Shown here one piece after another: positions 7,681 through 15,173 of a DNA stretch of 40,422 bases. Source of the stretch: Erysipelotrichaceae bacterium. GTDB lineage: Bacteria > Bacillota_I > Bacilli_A > Erysipelotrichales > Erysipelotrichaceae. Location of the stretch: the NCBI GenBank assembly GCA_003520745.1, contig DOUE01000009.1, positions 20,647 to 61,068 of the forward strand, in the 5' to 3' direction. Each line of letters begins with the position of its first letter. Within the stretch, counting starts at the first letter, position 1. The position numbers and the translations under genes were made by a program. Below the pieces are notes generated by a model that was not told where the DNA came from, ran no database searches, and saw nothing but the letters and a program-made list of their open reading frames with translations.

Positions 7681-7724
7681 CGTCTATCCTCCTGATTCAC
7701 TGAAGTTTCCTTCACTTACTTTTT

Positions 7725-7730
7725 ATTATA
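7725..7730 (-). promoter_or_regulatory. -10 element upstream of the osmolyte transporter operon
   Basis: A perfect TATAAT on the minus strand lies about 45 bases before the osmF start. I see no convincing -35 at 16-18 bases, only a G-rich stretch. That suggests an activator-dependent or alternative-sigma promoter, but osmotic control cannot be shown from sequence. Confidence 0.45.
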
Positions 7731-7773
7731 CATCAGGAACCCCCCAAACGTGAGCGTGATACTTTTTATCGGA

Positions 7774-8220
7774 CTAGAGTATTCTTTGATAGACAAGTTT
7801 CGTGATGAGACGCAGGAAGACGATGAAGAGCACGACCCCCAACAAAGTAAAGAAAACAGTGTTACTGAAGAACCCGGCGACAAGGGTCGCCAAGACGGAA
7901 ACGATGAGCTCGACCAGACTGGCGAAACCGCCGGCTTTCAGTGCGATCAGTTGGTTGCGCTCGTCGGTTTCTTCGATGTGGAGTTTGCGCAGTTTATCGT
8001 CGTCGCGTAACGCGGCGTTATAGATGAGGATACGTACGACGGTCGCGCTGACCATGGCCGCGAAGATGCCGAGCTGGAACCCGCGGATGAAGTCGCCGGC
8101 GTCGCTTCCGTCCCCCATGCCGTACATGCGGTTCATGAAATAATACGTTAAGACAAAAAGCAGGATCAATCCGGCGAATCCGTAGATCCGGCGTTGGATG
8201 TCGAGTTTGAATTTTTCCAT
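7774..8220 (-). CDS. Four-helix membrane protein paired with an XRE regulator
   Basis: This 148-residue protein has four predicted membrane helices (about residues 12-30, 44-66, 95-117 and 122-142). A charged cytoplasmic loop, DDDKLRKLHIEETDERNQLI, lies between the second and third. The 'E-T-D-E-R' pattern is common in small membrane proteins found next to XRE regulators. The start codon lies one base after the stop of the regulator gene and has GAAGGGGAA upstream, so the two are co-transcribed. The function is unknown. Confidence 0.75.
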   Translation of the reverse strand: MEKFKLDIQRRIYGFAGLILLFVLTYYFMNRMYGMGDGSDAGDFIRGFQLGIFAAMVSATVVRILIYNAALRDDDKLRKLHIEETDERNQLIALKAGGFASLVELIVSVLATLVAGFFSNTVFFTLLGVVLFIVFLRLITKLVYQRIL

Positions 8221-8221
8221 T

Positions 8222-8425
8222 TTATTCCCCTTCCGACGTAAAGTCGAAGACGTCTTCGATCGTCAACCCGAAGTAGGTGGCGATCTTGTAGGCGAGGACC
8301 AGCGAAGCCGTGTACTTCCCGACTTCCAGCGAGGTGATCGTCTGGCGCGTCACTCCGACGGCCAAGGCCAGTTCTTCCTGGCTGATCCGGTGTTCTTTGC
8401 GTAACGCTTGAATTTTCGTTTTCAT
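8222..8425 (-). CDS. Small XRE-family HTH transcriptional regulator
   Basis: This 67-residue protein consists of little more than one Cro/CI-type helix-turn-helix: IQALRKEHRISQEELALAVG, then VTRQTITSLEVGKYTASLVL and the ending YFGLTIEDVFDFTSEGE. It resembles the YozG/YvaO group of short repressors that pair with a membrane protein. The start is set at ATG 8425, with GAGGT four bases upstream; a longer in-frame reading to 8503 would run through the promoter and has no ribosome-binding site. Three copies of CTTTGCAT at exact 23-bp spacing overlap its promoter, so autoregulation is likely (inference). Confidence 0.88.
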   Translation of the reverse strand: MKTKIQALRKEHRISQEELALAVGVTRQTITSLEVGKYTASLVLAYKIATYFGLTIEDVFDFTSEGE

Positions 8426-8449
8426 GTTACCTCGTGAATGCAATGTGCA

Positions 8450-8503
8450 CTTTGCATTTACAGTATAGTTCGCTTTGCATTTATTGTCAAGTCTGCTTTG
8501 CAT
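8450..8503 (-). promoter_or_regulatory. XRE operon promoter with three phased operator repeats
   Basis: On the minus strand TTGACA (8485-8490), a 17-base spacer and TATACT (8462-8467) form a near-consensus promoter. The plus-strand octamer CTTTGCAT occurs at 8450-8457, 8473-8480 and 8496-8503, exactly 23 bp apart. One copy lies in the spacer, one just upstream of the -35 and one just downstream of the -10. This layout suits cooperative repressor binding on nearly the same face of the helix. Confidence 0.75.
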
Positions 8504-8526
8504 AAAAAAACCGGATTTCTCCGGTT
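8504..8526 (-). terminator. Intrinsic terminator of the DUF3048 lipoprotein gene
   Basis: On the minus strand AACCGGA, a GAAA loop and TCCGGTT are followed by a T run. The hairpin begins at the gene's TAA stop (8525-8527), and the T run abuts the third operator repeat of the XRE promoter. The upstream unit therefore ends right where the next regulatory region begins. Confidence 0.88.
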
Positions 8527-9538
8527 AGTTTTTCGTGATCGCGATGTCGGGATGGACGACCTGGATCCAGGTGTTCCCCGGCAAGAGGTTGATTTCCTGT
8601 CCTTTGTCGTCATAGAAGGTCGTCGGTTCCCCTTCTTTCGGTTTCTTCCATGTCCCTTTCAGGTAGGTCCCGTCGATGAAGTACTCGGCCACGCCGCTGC
8701 CTTCGAACTCGACGATGACGTATTTCACGGCTTCCACCGCGTAATGCGGGGCGTGCTGGACGATGATGTTGGTGACCTTGACTTGCTTGTCGGTATAGGC
8801 GTCCATCATCGGGGCGCCGTTGATGGAGCGCGCATAGCGGTGTTCATCCGGCAGGTAGTCGTAGCGGACCTGGTTGGTCGAGGAGTAGCGCAGGTCGAGG
8901 CGATGGACGATCGTCCCCGCATAATAGGCGTTCTTATCGAAGGTGAAATGTCTCTTCACTTCGATTTCGGGAATCATCTCCAACGCTTCCTGTGCGTTCC
9001 AATACGCGTTATGCGGCGCATATCGTGCCGGGTCGCGGGAGAAGTATTGGTCGTTGAGTCCGGTATGACCGTCAAAGCGGACAGGGAACGGCGTCGACCG
9101 GATGAGCGGAAGTACATTTCCTTCTCCGGTTTGTCCGGCACCGTAGTGCGTGAAGGCGATGTCCCATTCGCGGATGACCCGTACGAAGGGGAAACGTGCG
9201 CTGCGCACGGGTCCCACCTTGGTCGGGAAGGTCGAGGAGAAGATCCCCAGGAACCGTGAAATCGCCCAACCGTCGACCGAAATCTCATAGACCACGTCCG
9301 CCAAGGAAATCCCGGACTGCGGTCTGGCTTCCTTGGTGTTCTCAAACATCACGCCGACCGCTTCGTAGGTGTTTCCATACTTCGTCTTCCCTGTGAACAC
9401 CGACGTCGTTTCCGCTTTTCCCGTGTTTAAATATTCAATCGGATCCACGGCCTTAAACCCCGTGATCGGATCTTTCGGCTTCGCACTACACCCCATCAAC
9501 ACGAAACAAACCAACAAAGACAATCCCCACTTGCGCAT
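8525..9538 (-). CDS. yerB: DUF3048 (YerB-type) lipoprotein
   Basis: This 337-residue lipoprotein has the signal peptide MRKWGLSLLVCFVLMGC with Cys at residue 17. The mature protein matches DUF3048: VMFENTKEARPQSGISLADV, then VGPVRSARFPFVRV, HYGAGQTG and the C-terminal LLPGNTWIQVV. YerB of Bacillus is an abundant surface lipoprotein of unknown biochemical role; the group has been linked to cell-envelope maintenance only by context. It is transcribed divergently from gdhA. A -10 (TAGAAT) lies at 9565-9570 and a terminator coincides with the stop codon. Confidence 0.88.
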   Translation of the reverse strand: MRKWGLSLLVCFVLMGCSAKPKDPITGFKAVDPIEYLNTGKAETTSVFTGKTKYGNTYEAVGVMFENTKEARPQSGISLADVVYEISVDGWAISRFLGIFSSTFPTKVGPVRSARFPFVRVIREWDIAFTHYGAGQTGEGNVLPLIRSTPFPVRFDGHTGLNDQYFSRDPARYAPHNAYWNAQEALEMIPEIEVKRHFTFDKNAYYAGTIVHRLDLRYSSTNQVRYDYLPDEHRYARSINGAPMMDAYTDKQVKVTNIIVQHAPHYAVEAVKYVIVEFEGSGVAEYFIDGTYLKGTWKKPKEGEPTTFYDDKGQEINLLPGNTWIQVVHPDIAITKN

Positions 9539-9564
9539 GTCTTCATCCTTCTTTCATTAGTTTC

Positions 9565-9570
9565 ATTCTA
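9565..9570 (-). promoter_or_regulatory. -10 element of the DUF3048 gene
   Basis: TAGAAT on the minus strand lies 27-32 bases before the start. The best -35 at 17 bases is TTCGTA, which is weak. Confidence 0.4.
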
Positions 9571-9630
9571 TCACACTTACCACGCGATACGAAAGTACGA
9601 TTGATTCTTCGAATTCTTCCCGAAAGACGC

Positions 9631-9653
9631 TATAATAAGCCTAAATAGGGAGG
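9631..9653 (+). promoter_or_regulatory. gdhA -10 element and ribosome-binding site
   Basis: A perfect TATAAT lies at 9631-9636, with only a weak TTCGAA 17 bases upstream. AGGGAGG at 9647-9653 is eight bases from the ATG at 9662 and fixes the start. The predicted 5' untranslated region is only about 20 bases. Confidence 0.6.
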
Positions 9654-9661
9654 ATATTTCG

Positions 9662-11008
9662 ATGAGTGCCACATCCTACGTACAATCCGTTTATACCCAG
9701 GTCCAACGGCGCAATGCCGACGAGCCTGAATTCTTAGCCGCGGTGAAGGAGATGTTCGATTCGCTGATCCCTTATTTCGAGAAACACCCGGAGCAGATCG
9801 GAGAAGGGCTCTTGGAGCGGGTCGTCGAACCGGAGCGTCTGATCCATTTCAGGGTCGCCTGGGTCGATGATTCGGGCAAGGTCCAGGTGAACCGCGGGTT
9901 CCGCGTCCAGTTCAATTCGGCCTTGGGTCCCTATAAGGGCGGTCTTCGCCTGCATCCCAGCGTCAATGCCAGCATCATCAAGTTCCTCGGGTTCGAACAA
10001 GTCTTCAAGAACGCCCTGACGACGCTCCCCATGGGCGGCGGCAAAGGCGGGTCGGATTTCGACCCCAAGGGCAAATCGGACGGCGAAGTCATGCGTTTCT
10101 GTCAAGCGTTCATGTCCGAGTTGCAACGCCACATCGGTGCGGACATCGATGTCCCGGCGGGCGATATCGGGGTCGGCGGCCGCGAGATCGGCTATCTTTA
10201 CGGCTATTATAAGAAAATACGCGATATCCATACCCAAGGGGTTTTCACCGGGAAAGGCTTGGGCTACGGCGGGTCGTTGGTCCGTACGCAAGCCACCGGC
10301 TACGGTCTGGTGTATTTCGTGGAGCGGATGCTTCAGGATGTGCAGATGGAACTGAGAAACAAGACCGTCGTGGTTTCAGGGTCGGGCAACGTGGCGATCT
10401 ATGCGATCGAGAAAGCCCAGCAACTTGGCGCCAAAGTGCTCGCCTGCAGCGATTCGGAAGGCTATATCCTGGATCATAACGGGATCAACCTGGACATCGT
10501 CAAGGAACTCAAGGAAGTCAAACGCGGACGGATCAAGGAATATTTGGATCACGTCCCCACCGCTTCGTTTCATCCAGGAAGCATGGACATCTGGTCGATC
10601 CCTTGCGACATCGCCCTGCCCTGCGCGACCCAGGGTGAACTCGATGGAAAAAGTGCACGTCTTTTGATCGATAACGGATGCAAGGTCGTGGCGGAAGGCG
10701 CGAATATGCCGACCACCCTGGAAGCCACCGAACTGTTCCTGAAGAACCATGTTTTCTTCGGTCCGGGCAAAGCCGCCAATGCGGGTGGCGTCGCCACCTC
10801 GGGATTGGAAATGAGCCAGAACAGTCTTCGTCTCTCTTGGACCTTCGAGGAAGTGGATGCGAAGTTGAAGGAGATCATGTCGAAAATCTACGATAACGCA
10901 AAACGGACCGCCGAGGCCTTCGACGATCCGATGAATCTGGTACTTGGCGCCAACATCGCCGGCTTCGAGAAAGTCGCGATGGCCATGAAGGCGCAGGGGA
11001 TCCTATAA
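9662..11008 (+). CDS. gdhA: Glutamate dehydrogenase, NADP-type (GdhA)
   Basis: This 448-residue enzyme has the length and motifs of hexameric NADP-dependent glutamate dehydrogenases (EC 1.4.1.4). Visible are NRGFRVQFNSALGPYKGGLR, the catalytic region TTLPMGGGKGGSDFDPKGKS with its essential Lys residues, VPAGDIGVGGREIGYLYGYY, and the Rossmann motif VSGSGNVAIYAIEKA near residue 240. It aminates 2-oxoglutarate with ammonium and so feeds nitrogen into glutamate. The first motif and the long N-terminus are typical of the NADP form rather than the shorter catabolic NAD form. The gene stands alone with its own promoter and a strong terminator. Confidence 0.96.
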   Translation: MSATSYVQSVYTQVQRRNADEPEFLAAVKEMFDSLIPYFEKHPEQIGEGLLERVVEPERLIHFRVAWVDDSGKVQVNRGFRVQFNSALGPYKGGLRLHPSVNASIIKFLGFEQVFKNALTTLPMGGGKGGSDFDPKGKSDGEVMRFCQAFMSELQRHIGADIDVPAGDIGVGGREIGYLYGYYKKIRDIHTQGVFTGKGLGYGGSLVRTQATGYGLVYFVERMLQDVQMELRNKTVVVSGSGNVAIYAIEKAQQLGAKVLACSDSEGYILDHNGINLDIVKELKEVKRGRIKEYLDHVPTASFHPGSMDIWSIPCDIALPCATQGELDGKSARLLIDNGCKVVAEGANMPTTLEATELFLKNHVFFGPGKAANAGGVATSGLEMSQNSLRLSWTFEEVDAKLKEIMSKIYDNAKRTAEAFDDPMNLVLGANIAGFEKVAMAMKAQGIL

Positions 11009-11010
11009 AA

Positions 11011-11046
11011 AAACCGCGGTACACTTCAAATCGTACCGCGGTTTTT
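11011..11046 (+). terminator. Bidirectional intrinsic terminator after gdhA
   Basis: AAACCGCGGTAC (11011-11022) pairs perfectly with GTACCGCGGTTT (11033-11044), giving a 12-bp stem with a T run on each strand. Its T tract overlaps the 8-bp target duplication of the insertion sequence. Before the insertion, this hairpin also directly followed the stop codon of the convergent lipoprotein gene. Confidence 0.95.
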
Positions 11047-11050
11047 CTTA
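11043..11050. repeat. Left 8-bp target site duplication of the insertion sequence
   Basis: TTTTCTTA at 11043-11050 is repeated exactly at 12440-12447, immediately outside the two inverted repeats. An 8-bp duplication is the usual size for the ISL3 family. Confidence 0.93.
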
Positions 11051-11159
11051 GGTTCTAGAATAAATGTTGGGGTGAAGGTCCAAAACAAAAAATAAAGGAC
11101 ATAAGAAGTTGTTTCCGATAAAATGTAATTGTCACACCACATTGAAAGGAAACACTCTT

Positions 11160-12359
11160 ATGTCTATCAACGATAATATCATAAAACTCATGGAACTAAA
11201 AGGTGTCTCAGTCGTCGAACTCCAAACAGAAGGCGAAGCAAATTACATCCATCTCGAAGTGCCGATCCAAGGTCATACTTGTCCCTGTTGTGGGACGAGT
11301 ACACGCTATGTGCACGACTACCGTGAACAGAAGGTTCTAGACGTTCCGCTCTACAATAAACCCACGTATCTCCTCTATCGAAAACGACGTTACCGCTGCC
11401 CAACCTGCGGTAAGCGATTCTTCGAGAAAAATGATTTTCTTCCCCGCTATGCCCATACGACAAACCGATTTTTTCTTCGCCTCTTCCAGGAACTTCATTC
11501 TGTGGATTCGCAAAAATCAATCGCCGAGCGTCTCACGACGTCCACCATGCGCATTCGACGCGTCCTGGATGCCGTGTCACCCCCGCTTCCCAAACTACCT
11601 GAAGTCCTCGGAATCGATGAGTTCCGCGGGAACACCAATCGGACGAAGTATCATTGCATCTTGACGGATCTGACCGCCTCAAAGCCAATTGATATCCTCT
11701 GTAATCGCACGGAAGCCACCTTAACCCACCATTTTCGGAAATATCAGCACACCGGACAGCTGGAAAACGTCAAATTCATCGTCATTGATATGTGGTTTGT
11801 CTATTATACCGTTCTCCGTCAGATCTTCCCGAAGGCGACCATCATCATCGATCGGTTCCATCTTGTCCGTCAAGCGATGTGGAGCCTGGAGAACGTTCGG
11901 AAACGGATTCAGAAGGATTTGCCTGACAGCCTGAGGGTTTACTTCAAAAAGAGTCGTTCCGTTCTTCTCAAGCGGGCATCCCACCTTCGCGTCACAGACA
12001 CGATCAACGAAGTGAGACAACGCGATCGAATGCTTGAATACATTCCGGATCTAAAGAAAGCTTACGAACTCAAGGAAGAACTCCTCCAGATGGTTCAAGA
12101 CACCCATGACCTTGAAACCGCGCGCCAACAGTTGGATGAGTGGATTAAGAAAGCTGACGCTTCTGGAATTCCGGAGTTTAAAACCGCGACACGTGCGTAT
12201 CGCAATTGGAAGAAACCCATCCTTAACGCCTTTGTCTATCCCTATTCGAATGGCATCACTGAGGGCTGTAATAATAAAATCAAAGTCATTAAACGTAACG
12301 CCTTCGGGCTTCGCAACTTCGATCGTTTCAGAACCCGCATCCTCCTTGCTTTCCAGTAA
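11160..12359 (+). CDS. ISL3-family transposase
   Basis: This 399-residue transposase has an N-terminal zinc-binding region with paired cysteines (TCPCCGTST, then RYRCPTCGKRFFEKN). A small HTH-like segment follows, then a DDE domain with likely catalytic residues in GIDEF, VIDMW and ITEGCNNKIKVIKR. This is the ISL3 (Transposase_12/DDE_Tnp_ISL3) layout. The start at 11160 follows GAAAGGA at a suitable distance; the in-frame ORF extends to 11109 but without a ribosome-binding site. The frame is intact, so the element may be active. The enzyme cuts and pastes the element by recognising its inverted repeats. Confidence 0.95.
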   Translation: MSINDNIIKLMELKGVSVVELQTEGEANYIHLEVPIQGHTCPCCGTSTRYVHDYREQKVLDVPLYNKPTYLLYRKRRYRCPTCGKRFFEKNDFLPRYAHTTNRFFLRLFQELHSVDSQKSIAERLTTSTMRIRRVLDAVSPPLPKLPEVLGIDEFRGNTNRTKYHCILTDLTASKPIDILCNRTEATLTHHFRKYQHTGQLENVKFIVIDMWFVYYTVLRQIFPKATIIIDRFHLVRQAMWSLENVRKRIQKDLPDSLRVYFKKSRSVLLKRASHLRVTDTINEVRQRDRMLEYIPDLKKAYELKEELLQMVQDTHDLETARQQLDEWIKKADASGIPEFKTATRAYRNWKKPILNAFVYPYSNGITEGCNNKIKVIKRNAFGLRNFDRFRTRILLAFQ

Positions 12360-12360
12360 A

Positions 12361-12388
12361 AAGGAATCCCCATCTCTGAGAATTCCTT
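12361..12388 (-). terminator. Hairpin at the 3' end inside the insertion sequence
   Basis: AAGGAAT (12361-12367) pairs with ATTCCTT (12382-12388). On the minus strand it is followed by a T run, so it can stop transcription entering the element from the lipoprotein gene and replace the terminator that gene lost. Confidence 0.45.
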
Positions 12389-12439
12389 CGTTCACTCTTT
12401 GACATTTTATCGGGTCACCCCAACATTTGACTTAGAGCC

Positions 12440-12447
12440 TTTTCTTA
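12440..12447. repeat. Right 8-bp target site duplication of the insertion sequence
   Basis: This is the second copy of TTTTCTTA. Its last three bases are the TAA stop codon of the minus-strand lipoprotein gene (12445-12447), so the insertion left that reading frame untouched. Confidence 0.93.
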
Positions 12448-13068
12448 TTCAGCCGTTCCTTCTTCGAAGATCGGGTTCTCTTCAGCAAACGACAGGAAAT
12501 CCCCCGTCACCGCATTGAAGAGCAACCGATTCGCATCCCCGCCGTCCATCAGCCATTTCCCGTCGACCAAGGTCAACTTGACCTCGACCGTCTTGAGGAG
12601 GTCCATTTCGGACTTCTCGGCCAAGGTGAGGAAATCTTGGATGAACACCGCTTCGATCTCTTCTTCCGTCGCACCGTTCATCGCCATTTCGAAAGCTTTC
12701 GTGAAGATGAGGGTTACCCATTCCGTAAACAATCCGCCCAAGTCATGGGTTTTCACTTCGACCACGACGACCGCCTTGTCGTTATCCACCGTCTCGGAAA
12801 TGATCTTGTATTCAAACGCCTTCAGCATCTCCGTGAGTTTCGTCTGCAGTTCAAGGGGCGTGTCCGGATTCTCTTCGATCTGGTTGAACGTATCGAAGGT
12901 CGTCACTTCTTCCGTAAAGTAAAGCGTATCGTCGAATTCTGAATTGATATCCGCCTTCAGCGCCGTCAAGAACGCTTCGACCGGTTCCGTGGGTTTAGGT
13001 TTCGCGGCACATCCATTCAAATAGAGAATCAATGCGATGATTCCAAACATTCGGATTATCTTTCTCAT
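12445..13068 (-). CDS. Lipoprotein of unknown function (207 aa)
   Basis: This 207-residue lipoprotein has the signal peptide MRKIIRMFGIIALILYLNGC with Cys at residue 20. The mature part (KPTEPVEAFLTALKADINSE, then TVDNDKAVVVVEVKTHDLGG, VDGKWLMDGGD) resembles DUF5105/DUF4878-type NTF2-like lipoproteins, in which a cone-shaped fold sits outside the membrane. Their role is unknown. The start at 13068 has GGAGG six bases upstream; the frame reads on to 13128 without a better start. The insertion sequence abuts its stop codon and has separated it from the terminator at 11011-11046. Confidence 0.75.
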   Translation of the reverse strand: MRKIIRMFGIIALILYLNGCAAKPKPTEPVEAFLTALKADINSEFDDTLYFTEEVTTFDTFNQIEENPDTPLELQTKLTEMLKAFEYKIISETVDNDKAVVVVEVKTHDLGGLFTEWVTLIFTKAFEMAMNGATEEEIEAVFIQDFLTLAEKSEMDLLKTVEVKLTLVDGKWLMDGGDANRLLFNAVTGDFLSFAEENPIFEEGTAE

Positions 13069-13646
13069 GTTTCCTCCATAGTTTCCAGTTATTATCAGTT
13101 TAACGTTTACCTCCCTCCACCTCAACAAGAATTTAGTTTTTTTCGCATTGCTTTATGATTTGTATCAAATCCATCTAATTTGGGTACATTTACCTAAATC
13201 CGAGATCCTTCCGAGTAATCAATATGCTGAACAATTGAAAATCGACTTAACTCATGAGCCCTGCCGACTACGCTATTTCTAGTATTTATAGCGTGCTTTT
13301 TCAAAACCACACGTTATCTTATACTAGCCTAAATATCGTATGGGCAAATAAATAATCCGTCCAAGCTTTAAGTTTATAACCAAAAGATATCACTAAGGAG
13401 GAAACGTGTCCTCTGCGCTCTGAATCCTAAAATATTCTATGCAATATCTAACCGCCTAACTTCAGTATATGAAAAGAGAAGGATTTTTGAGCCTTCTTCT
13501 CTTTCGCCCACACTGAATTTTATAGCGTGCTTTTCCAAACCACACTTTATCTTGTAGTGCTATAACATATAGAGCACTTATTAAACCACACGTTAGTTTA
13601 TGATAGTTCTAATTATTACTCATAGCGTTTATTGAATTCCATTATT
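13069..13646. other. 578-bp AT-rich non-coding junction
   Basis: No convincing gene is present. The stretch lies at the left edge of the AT-rich polysaccharide island. It holds three or four degenerate repeats of about 48 bp, an imperfect hairpin near 13469-13505 (GAGAAGG against CCTTCTTC) that could terminate the polysaccharide operon, and a lone AAGGAGG at 13394-13400 that leads only into a five-codon frame. Confidence 0.6.
13287..13640. repeat. Degenerate ~48-bp repeats with an AACCACACGTTA core
   Basis: Copies begin at 13287 (TATAGCGTGCTTTTTCAAAA, then CCACACGTTATCTTAT), 13521 (TATAGCGTGCTTTTCCAAAC, then CACACTTTATCTTGT) and 13568 (TATAGAGCACTTATTAAACC, then ACACGTTAGTTTAT). A truncated start (CATAGCGTTTATTGAA) lies at 13621. 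The last three starts are about 50 bp apart. About 190 bp of other sequence separates the first two copies. Confidence 0.6.
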
Positions 13647-15035
13647 TTAATTCGCAATTTTCATAAATGTTTCGATATTCTGCTTAACCTGGACCAGTGA
13701 TGTCTGACTTGGTATCATGACATATAATAAGCGACTACCCATACTATACGTTGGTTTCATTGCTGCAACACCCGATAAATTCGAAGTCGTGATATCCCAA
13801 GCTTTATTGTTGTTAATTTGCTTCTTGATCAATTTGGACAAGTCATCCGTCGTAATGTTCGTATCGACACTATTCCCAACCGCTTTGATAATCCCCTCGA
13901 TTTTTGTGAATGTTGAAGGTGTTAACAGCTTGTTGATAATTCCCTTAATCACTTCTTGTTGATTCAAGCCGCGTTGAATATCCCCGGATTCAAATGCATG
14001 ACGCTCGCGAGAGAATGTTAGAGCTTCTGCTGAATTCATGGAATTCATTCCCGAATTGAAATGTGTTCCATCTTCAGTCGTGAAACTGTATTTGGAGTAA
14101 ACATTGATGTTCCCAGTAACATCGATCAACTTTGTCAGTGAAGTGAAATTAACCCGAACATAATAATTTATATCGATACCCAATAAATTCTCGATTGTTT
14201 TTACTGTGCAATTCACACCATAAATACCAGAATGAGTGAGCTTGTCATATTTACCTGTCTTACATCCCAAAGGCGTATAAGTATCTCTTGGAATACTTAT
14301 CGTAAGGATTTTATTCGTAAGTGGATTAACCACCATCAGAATGTTGACATCGCTTCTGGAACGCAAATTGATTGATCCGGCGATATCAATTCCACTGATT
14401 AAGACAATAAAGGGCTTTTTAGCAATATCGACTTCCTTCACTATCACTTCCTTGATAGTCGACTTTTCAACCGTCCAGATGATTTTTGTTCTCGTTTCAA
14501 ACTCCGGATCTAGTTCTAATAGGTAATCTCTCATCGAATTGTCGAGTACAAGGATGTCGACCTCTCCACTGTAAAGCAATTCCATATTCGATTGATCGTC
14601 TGTAACGGATTCCCAAGTGTAGTTTCCGATTTTAGTATTGAGTTGGTCAACTAGAAACGTTTCCGTCAGACTATCCATCGTTTGTGATGAACCGAATGTA
14701 GCCCCTTTGGCATCATCTATTGTTTTCATATTGCTATCTTTCATAACAACAAACGTGATTATACTTGTTTCTGTTTCCGTATAATTAATCACTCTTTCAG
14801 CGGAATACTGAGTATAGAAGAGAAAACCTGAAATCGACACAAAAATCACGGTTACTACAATTTTCAACGTTTTTGGAAACATCTTTATTCCTATCGTTAG
14901 CGATAGAAATGCAATTACACCAAGAATGAACACCACAATCGTCGGGACAAATGTGTTGTAAACTAATGCAAGGATCAAGAACAGTGAAGCAAAAACTACT
15001 ACAACGCTAAGTATATTTTTTCGTAGAAATTTCAT
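13647..15035 (-). CDS. LCP-family wall-polymer ligase with inserted binding-protein-like domain
   Basis: This protein has 462 residues. Three membrane helices occupy residues about 8-75. Residues about 90-195 read like half of a solute-binding-protein domain (KTIDDAKGATFGSSQTMDSL, then YSGEVDILVLDNS). An LCP (LytR-CpsA-Psr) catalytic domain follows from about 208, with SRSD at 226-229, SIPRDTY at 247-253, and the late Arg residues in FSRERHAFESGDIQRG. LCP enzymes transfer undecaprenyl-linked polymers to peptidoglycan outside the membrane. As the last gene of the AT-rich operon, it probably anchors that operon's polysaccharide to the wall. The inserted domain is unusual. The start has AAAGG nine bases upstream. 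Confidence 0.88.
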   Translation of the reverse strand: MKFLRKNILSVVVVFASLFLILALVYNTFVPTIVVFILGVIAFLSLTIGIKMFPKTLKIVVTVIFVSISGFLFYTQYSAERVINYTETETSIITFVVMKDSNMKTIDDAKGATFGSSQTMDSLTETFLVDQLNTKIGNYTWESVTDDQSNMELLYSGEVDILVLDNSMRDYLLELDPEFETRTKIIWTVEKSTIKEVIVKEVDIAKKPFIVLISGIDIAGSINLRSRSDVNILMVVNPLTNKILTISIPRDTYTPLGCKTGKYDKLTHSGIYGVNCTVKTIENLLGIDINYYVRVNFTSLTKLIDVTGNINVYSKYSFTTEDGTHFNSGMNSMNSAEALTFSRERHAFESGDIQRGLNQQEVIKGIINKLLTPSTFTKIEGIIKAVGNSVDTNITTDDLSKLIKKQINNNKAWDITTSNLSGVAAMKPTYSMGSRLLYVMIPSQTSLVQVKQNIETFMKIAN

Positions 15036-15173
15036 ATCATTAAACCTTTCATTCTATATATTACATTAATACTCATAACAATGACACTATTTATTTATAT
15101 AGAACTTGATTAATTTAATCTAGTTGACAGTATTTTCGCCATTTCTATTAAAAATTTAATCATGGATTCACAC

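Larger units (their letters stand above)
11051..12439 (+). mobile_element. Complete ISL3-family insertion sequence (1389 bp)
   Basis: The element is bounded by 25-bp imperfect inverted repeats. The left end (11051-11075) and the reverse complement of the right end (12415-12439) share GG-TCTA at the tip and AAATGTTGGGGTGA inside. Perfect 8-bp duplications flank it. It holds one intact transposase gene. Length, duplication size and transposase type all agree with ISL3. Intact ends and perfect duplications indicate a recent insertion. Confidence 0.95.

Noticed and set aside
8222..8503. Longer start for the XRE regulator at 8503
   Set aside because: The added 26 codons would span the -35, the -10 and the operator repeats, and the HTH begins right after the ATG at 8425.
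13394..13420. AAGGAGG followed by GTG as the start of a plus-strand gene
   Set aside because: The frame stops after five codons. It may be a relic, but nothing supports a gene.
13287..13640. CRISPR array
   Set aside because: The repeats are degenerate, few, and not separated by uniform unique spacers. No cas gene is near.
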